Assembly (NCBI RefSeq): GCF_003286125.1 | Contig: NZ_QMED01000035.1 | Coordinates: forward strand, 1-49,821 | DNA length: 49,821 nt | From: Algibacillus agarilyticus | GTDB lineage: Bacteria > Pseudomonadota > Gammaproteobacteria > Enterobacterales > Alteromonadaceae | Reading direction: 5' to 3' | Shown here: one piece after another, positions 45,603 to 49,821 of the stretch | How the letters are laid out: each line of letters begins with the position of its first letter | Position numbering within the stretch: position 1 is the stretch's first letter | Position numbers and translations under genes: made by a program | Notes under the pieces: generated by a model | The model's input: the letters and a program-made list of their open reading frames with translations, nothing else | What the model was told of the DNA's origin: nothing | Database searches by the model: none

Positions 45603-46496
45603 TTAATTTAAGGTTGCACGTGCACCACTAACATAAACAATTTGCTCGTCATTTATTGTGCCGTTTAACACGCCACTTTCGCCACCTTGAACATAAATAC
45701 CCCAACGCGCAACGGTCGGTGTGTTACCTCGTTCCCAAGTGCCTGCCGCTTTTTCAACATTGTTAATAAAGGCTTTATAATTATATCCGTCGTCGACGAC
45801 TCTTAAGTTAAAACCCTGACCCACGTTATAGCCTGTATCAATTTTTTCATTTTGGCTAAACACTGAATTACGTTTTACTAAAATAACATCGCCATCTTTT
45901 TCAACCCACAATGATATTCCCCAAGCTGGATAAGTTCCGTCTTCGGTGTTTAAGCCACTGCCTTTTGATTGAAACAACATAACATCTTTACTGCCGTTAT
46001 TTTTCTCAACTCTAAAGCGAGCAGAAAATGTCATTGTTTTGCCATCAGCTTCAACGGTTGATAAATGCCTGCCTACAAAAGCTTCACTGCGACCCGCACC
46101 AACACGGTTACCATAATGGTTTTGATCGCCCGGAAAAATTCTAAAAACTTGAGTATTGCCATCTTTTTGATACCAACGTGTACTCGGCGACGTTGAATAT
46201 GTTGTGCCAAAAGGGTTGTGCCAAAGCATATCGCTATTTGGCATTACACTACGTGAGCCTGTTCCTGTGGTTTCAACGGCGGCATTATTAACGTTTATTT
46301 GTGTGCCACGGGTATCAATGTTTCCATTTTTTACATTGTTTACCATTGCTGATTGTTGAGCCGATGTAACCGCTCTATCAACGTTGCTGGTTAAATTGGT
46401 CCAATTGGGGTTCCAACCTTTAAAATCTGCATGAGCTTGAGTTGATAAGATCGAAACTACAATGCCCATGGCCGCATAAGTATATTTTTTATTCAT
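45603..46496 (-). CDS. Secreted jelly-roll protein, polysaccharide lyase-like
   Basis: A 297-residue exported protein (signal peptide ends THADF-like, cleavage after AHA). It has the three-strand pattern of PL7/PL18/PL28-type jelly-roll lyases: GAGRSEAFVGRH (compare R-S-E-x-R), VMLFQSKGSG (compare Q-I/V-H) and VARWGIYVQGGESG (compare YFKAGxYNQ). The last strand, NGTINDEQIVYVSGA, is also typical. It may be another uronan lyase, possibly ulvan- or alginate-directed, lying outside the main locus. The His of the PL7 Q-x-H motif is replaced by Lys, so activity is uncertain. ATG 46496 (MNKKYTY) is preferred over 46502 on SD spacing. Confidence 0.55.
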   Translation of the reverse strand: MNKKYTYAAMGIVVSILSTQAHADFKGWNPNWTNLTSNVDRAVTSAQQSAMVNNVKNGNIDTRGTQINVNNAAVETTGTGSRSVMPNSDMLWHNPFGTTYSTSPSTRWYQKDGNTQVFRIFPGDQNHYGNRVGAGRSEAFVGRHLSTVEADGKTMTFSARFRVEKNNGSKDVMLFQSKGSGLNTEDGTYPAWGISLWVEKDGDVILVKRNSVFSQNEKIDTGYNVGQGFNLRVVDDGYNYKAFINNVEKAAGTWERGNTPTVARWGIYVQGGESGVLNGTINDEQIVYVSGARATLN

Positions 46497-47472
46497 TATC
46501 ATTATTCCCGTTTGATGTTGTTTTTATGTAAATTTTTAGTTTTTTAATTGTTATTTATTTTGTTGTTCGCGTGTAAGGTGCACTAAAATAGATCAAAATG
46601 CAACCTTATGATCTTATTGTGACTTAATTAAATTGTATTTGGTTGTTTTTAATTGTTAATAAAATGGGACTTTAAATAGGTTATAAGTGAATAATTCAAG
46701 GGGCGTAATTTTAGTTTTGACACTATTAAATTAATTAAAACAATTAGTTATTGATTTTTACGCTTTTAAACTTATTTTTTTGCTAGGTTAATTTAAAGCG
46801 GTTCGGTGTGATTTTTAAATGACTAGCGGTTATTTTATTTTAATATTACAAATGTGAATATTTTAAACCGGCTGGGTAACCTAAAGTGGTTATAGTTGGT
46901 TTATTTTGATTTTGTCTTTTCTGATTTCGTGATTAATATGTTAAGAAATAGCAGGTGGTGCGACCTTATGTTACTTCAAGGACTGTCATCGGTGTGTAGT
47001 CGATTCGCTTATGTAATATCGAATTAGATCAGAGGTTTATAGGTCGGAGTCCTGCATGGTCGTTATACTCAAGGCAAGGGCTAAAATAATGACTTCAATT
47101 ATAATAAATTCAAACACAAAAAATTCGGACATCACCAATTAAAACAAACCAATTCAAACTAAACTAGCCTAAGAATAAGAGTATTATTTCATTCAAAAGG
47201 TAGATTATATACTTAAATCATTTGGGCATATTTTTAATTCCCCCCTAAAAAATATATAGCGATGGCATAATAAAAAAGTGATTTATCGTCTGAAAAACAC
47301 ATTTAAGATAACCCAATCGCCCCAACAAAATAAAACTTCATTAATAAAGGGATTATAGTCAGGTAATCCATATTTTTTGCACACTTTGAATTTATAGTTA
47401 TTTTAACTCACGATGGCTTGCTTCTAAATCACTTAGATCGTTAGCGTAAATAACAATAAAAAAGAGGATAAT
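46497..47472. other. Long AT-rich intergenic region
   Basis: Nearly 1 kb without a credible ORF, RNA gene or repeat that I can name. It precedes a new operon, so its promoter and perhaps a control region should lie near the 3' end. Base composition is markedly AT-rich. Confidence 0.5.
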
Positions 47473-48399
47473 ATGGAAATATTTAAAAATGATTTTGGCT
47501 GTGAATTACACGGACTTAATATCAATTCGCTAACAGAAAAAGATGAAAAAATCATTAAATCTTCACTGTATGAAAACCGCTTGGTGATTATTAAAAATCA
47601 AACACTCACCAATCAAGAATATGTTGATTTTGCCAATAAATTTGCAACACCGGTGCCCTACTTACAGGAAAATTATCACCACCCTGATCACAAAGAAATA
47701 TTCGTTTCATCAAATATTCAAAAGACAAAAGACAAAATGGGCGTAGCCAGAACGGGAGGGTATTGGCATTCAGATACCGCTTTTGAACAAAACCCTAAAG
47801 TGCTCACCATGTTAATGCCTAAAGTTATGCCCAAAACAATAAAACGGACGACTCGATTTATTGATATGGCGAAAGTATACCAAGCGATGTCATTAAAACA
47901 GCAGCAAACCTTATCAAAAATGACATTTATTCATAGTGGTCGTTGGCGCTATAAAGTCAGACCAGAAGATATAAATTTAGACTTAACTGAAATTTTAGCC
48001 ATGATCCATGCAGTACAGCCACCAGTTGAGCACCCTGCGGTGATCACACACCCTTTCACCAAAGAAAAAATTATTTACGCGAGTCGCGGCTTTACTATTG
48101 AAGTAAAAAACGAAGGGCTAGACCAAAGTAAAGTTATCTTAGATGAATTATTCGATTTTGCTGAACAGGCACAATTTATCAAAGAAGTCACCTGGAATTT
48201 AGGCGATCTAATCATTTGGGATAACCGTTTTTTACAACACAGTTCAGGCCGTCAGGCGGCTGTTGGAGAAAACTTACAAGCCGAAATAACCAAAGAAGAA
48301 GAAACAATGATGTTTAGGATCACACTGCTAGACGGTATGCCTTTATGTGATAGTTTACGCGAAAACGCAGGCGTAGCCATTCCAGAAATGGAGGTATAA
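47473..48399 (+). CDS. ScoE-like Fe(II)/2-oxoglutarate oxygenase (TauD family)
   Basis: A 308-residue TauD/TfdA-family oxygenase. The iron ligands are His99 and Asp101 (GGYWHSDTAF) and His256 (FLQHSSGR). ENYHHPDHKEIFVSSNI (66-82), RFIDMAKVY, KVRPEDIN and THPFTKEKIIYASRGFT match the blocks I recall from ScoE/Rv0097. Those enzymes oxidise an N-carboxymethyl-3-aminoacyl substrate to an isonitrile. SD AGAGGA lies 4 nt before ATG 47473. The next gene, an FcoT-like thioesterase, begins 2 nt after its stop. That pairing is the core of actinobacterial isonitrile lipopeptide clusters. The exact substrate is inference. Confidence 0.8.
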   Translation: MEIFKNDFGCELHGLNINSLTEKDEKIIKSSLYENRLVIIKNQTLTNQEYVDFANKFATPVPYLQENYHHPDHKEIFVSSNIQKTKDKMGVARTGGYWHSDTAFEQNPKVLTMLMPKVMPKTIKRTTRFIDMAKVYQAMSLKQQQTLSKMTFIHSGRWRYKVRPEDINLDLTEILAMIHAVQPPVEHPAVITHPFTKEKIIYASRGFTIEVKNEGLDQSKVILDELFDFAEQAQFIKEVTWNLGDLIIWDNRFLQHSSGRQAAVGENLQAEITKEEETMMFRITLLDGMPLCDSLRENAGVAIPEMEV

Positions 48400-48401
48400 C
48401 A

Positions 48402-49001
48402 ATGCTTACAGCAATAACTCAAACAACACAAAAAGCAAAAAGCCCAACGAACGATCCATTATTAATTGAGCCTACTTTATTAAAACAAGTGCTTAAACCG
48501 TATTTTAGTCACAGCACCTATTTGAAAAGTGCCGTTATCGACGATGTTAATAGTGAAGCACTTGTTACCGCTCGAGGTCAATTTGCCATAGAAAAAAGTT
48601 GTTACATTGATGATACTGGCCATTTTAATGCTGTTGAATTCAATATCTGTTTTAATCAACTGTCATATGTCATTGTCGCTCAGTGCATAGAGTCCGGTAT
48701 ATTTAAAGCTCTAAATCCTAAATGGGCTGCGTTATGCCCTAAAACGTTACAGGACTTTTTTGAAGATCAGTTAGCTACCATATTAATATCCAAACTCGAA
48801 TCTAAATTTTTAAGGCCTCTAAACAGTCGAGCATTTGAAGGGCTATTCACGGTTGATAAACTTTCAGTAATTAAAGGACGTTTGTTTATGCACACCAGCA
48901 TTGCATTTTATGATGAGCAAGGTATCGCTGCAAAAGGAAACGTGCTTGCGTGTTATGTACCCGGTTTAAAAGAGGTCAATGCAAATGCACAAAGCCATTA
49001 A
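48402..49001 (+). CDS. FcoT/ScoD-like acyl thioesterase (hotdog fold)
   Basis: A 199-residue protein. SCYIDDTGHFNAVEFNICFNQLSYVIVAQ (about 67-95) is the hallmark of the FcoT family (Rv0098 and ScoD). In isonitrile lipopeptide synthesis these release a beta-amino acyl intermediate from the carrier protein, after glycine adds to an unsaturated acyl chain. RPLNSRAFEG (about 137-146) is also conserved. Length is typical. It is coupled to the oxygenase upstream and overlaps the methyltransferase downstream by 17 nt, so one operon. Confidence 0.8.
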   Translation: MLTAITQTTQKAKSPTNDPLLIEPTLLKQVLKPYFSHSTYLKSAVIDDVNSEALVTARGQFAIEKSCYIDDTGHFNAVEFNICFNQLSYVIVAQCIESGIFKALNPKWAALCPKTLQDFFEDQLATILISKLESKFLRPLNSRAFEGLFTVDKLSVIKGRLFMHTSIAFYDEQGIAAKGNVLACYVPGLKEVNANAQSH

Positions 49002-49821
49002 ATCGGCACAAGCCGTTGCTGCGTTAAGGGCGGCAACTCAACAAGACAATATAAATTTAGGCTATCAAGCAGATTATTTAGCGGATAATTTTATTGATGG
49101 ACAATATTCTATGTTAGCTAAAATGCGTCCACGATGGCTACGGCGCAAGTTGATTGAGCGTTTGCACCCAGGTAGTTATTGCTTTTCGATCATCCGTACA
49201 CAGCATATTGATAAAATATTACAACAACAAATCGACTCCGGTATCGAGCAGGTTGTCATATTAGGTGCAGGTTATGACACGCGCGCATTACGCTATAAAA
49301 AAGTGTTACGATCGGTCAATGTTTTTGAATTAGATTTTCCGCCAACGCAAGCTTATAAATTAAATCAACTAAAGCAAACAGATTGCAACATTCCAGATAA
49401 TGTTAGCTACATTCCTATCGACTTTAATCAAGAAGACATCGCCCTTGAGCTCAAAAAAAATAATTTCTCCTTTTCTAAAATTACGCTTTTTATTTGGGAA
49501 GGCGTTTCGTATTACCTAGAAAAAGAAGTCGTTAGTTACATTTTAAAATTAACGGCACAATGTGCTAAAGGCAGTTCAATTGTATTTGATTATTCATTGC
49601 GTAGTTTTGTTAATGGGGATCATTCAACTTACGGCGGCAAACAAATAGCCCATTGGCTTAAAAAAATAAACGAACCTTTTTTATTTGGTTGTAACTCAGA
49701 TGAAATCAACCGTTTTGTCATTGATAACAATCTAAAATTAGATTCAGATTTTGGAGCCGATGAATTAGAAAATTTATATCTATTGAAACCAGATAATAAA
49801 TTGCTAGGCCGCACACTTGGG
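48985..49821 (+). CDS. SAM-dependent methyltransferase (LCM/Ppm1-like), partial
   Basis: An open frame of 279 codons that runs off the window end. VVILGAGYDTRALRY (about 90-104) is the SAM-binding motif of the leucine carboxyl methyltransferase-like family (PF04072), and NVFELDFPPTQAYK and FIWEGVSYYL are its usual later motifs. ATG 48985 (MHKAIKS) or the in-frame ATG 48979 can start it; AGAGG at 48971 serves either. It overlaps the thioesterase gene. In this operon it may methylate a carboxyl or hydroxyl of the natural product or an intermediate; this is inference. Confidence 0.8.
   Translation, partial: MHKAIKSAQAVAALRAATQQDNINLGYQADYLADNFIDGQYSMLAKMRPRWLRRKLIERLHPGSYCFSIIRTQHIDKILQQQIDSGIEQVVILGAGYDTRALRYKKVLRSVNVFELDFPPTQAYKLNQLKQTDCNIPDNVSYIPIDFNQEDIALELKKNNFSFSKITLFIWEGVSYYLEKEVVSYILKLTAQCAKGSSIVFDYSLRSFVNGDHSTYGGKQIAHWLKKINEPFLFGCNSDEINRFVIDNNLKLDSDFGADELENLYLLKPDNKLLGRTLG

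Noticed and set aside
1-49821. CRISPR array, tRNA or rRNA genes
   Set aside because: No regularly spaced direct repeats and no cloverleaf-like or rRNA-like stretch was seen; a tRNA scan would settle this.

Overview
The window looks like a chromosome segment of a marine gammaproteobacterium, probably of the Alteromonadales (Colwelliaceae or a relative). The grounds are low to moderate GC, a locus for algal polysaccharide breakdown, a GlyGly-CTERM sorting tail, an Mrp-type antiporter operon and several short palindromic repeat elements. The genus is inference.

Layout. (1) 1-1490: an IS110/IS1111-type insertion sequence. (2) 1.6-25.9 kb: a polysaccharide utilisation locus that fits ulvan, a sulfated rhamnose/uronic acid/xylose polymer of green algae. 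It holds a GH105 unsaturated-uronyl hydrolase, a jelly-roll lyase-like protein, a GH39-like enzyme, three S1 sulfatases, an (alpha/alpha)6-type enzyme, a beta-propeller ulvan lyase (PL24/PL25 type), a GH106 alpha-L-rhamnosidase and a modular GH-A clan hydrolase. It ends with an ECF sigma factor and a membrane anti-sigma factor carrying a LamG-like periplasmic domain. (3) 26-29 kb: a repeat-rich junk or mobile region with a frameshifted P-loop kinase gene and two small membrane proteins. (4) 29.1-37.6 kb: a nine-gene Mrp-like cation/proton antiporter operon, preceded by a tandem universal stress protein. (5) 37.9-46.5 kb: an unknown anchored protein, a MITE-like element, a bile-acid/sodium symporter-family carrier, an Amt-PAS-GGDEF-EAL fusion, and two exported proteins, one with a lyase-like jelly roll. 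(6) 47.5 kb to the end: the start of an operon with a ScoE-like Fe/2-oxoglutarate oxygenase, an FcoT-like thioesterase and a SAM methyltransferase, suggesting isonitrile natural-product synthesis.

How it works together. Secreted lyases would cut the polymer. Sulfatases, GH105, GH106 and GH39-like enzymes would then strip the oligomers. The strongest new observation is a bipartite promoter-like motif, GGGTAG(T/C)A(A/G) followed after exactly 15 nt by GACT. It occurs five times (plus one near match) upstream of genes of this locus and I found it nowhere else in the window. It is a good candidate for the promoter read by the sigma factor at the locus end, with the LamG anti-sigma as the sugar sensor. 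No TonB receptor or sugar catabolic genes lie inside the window.
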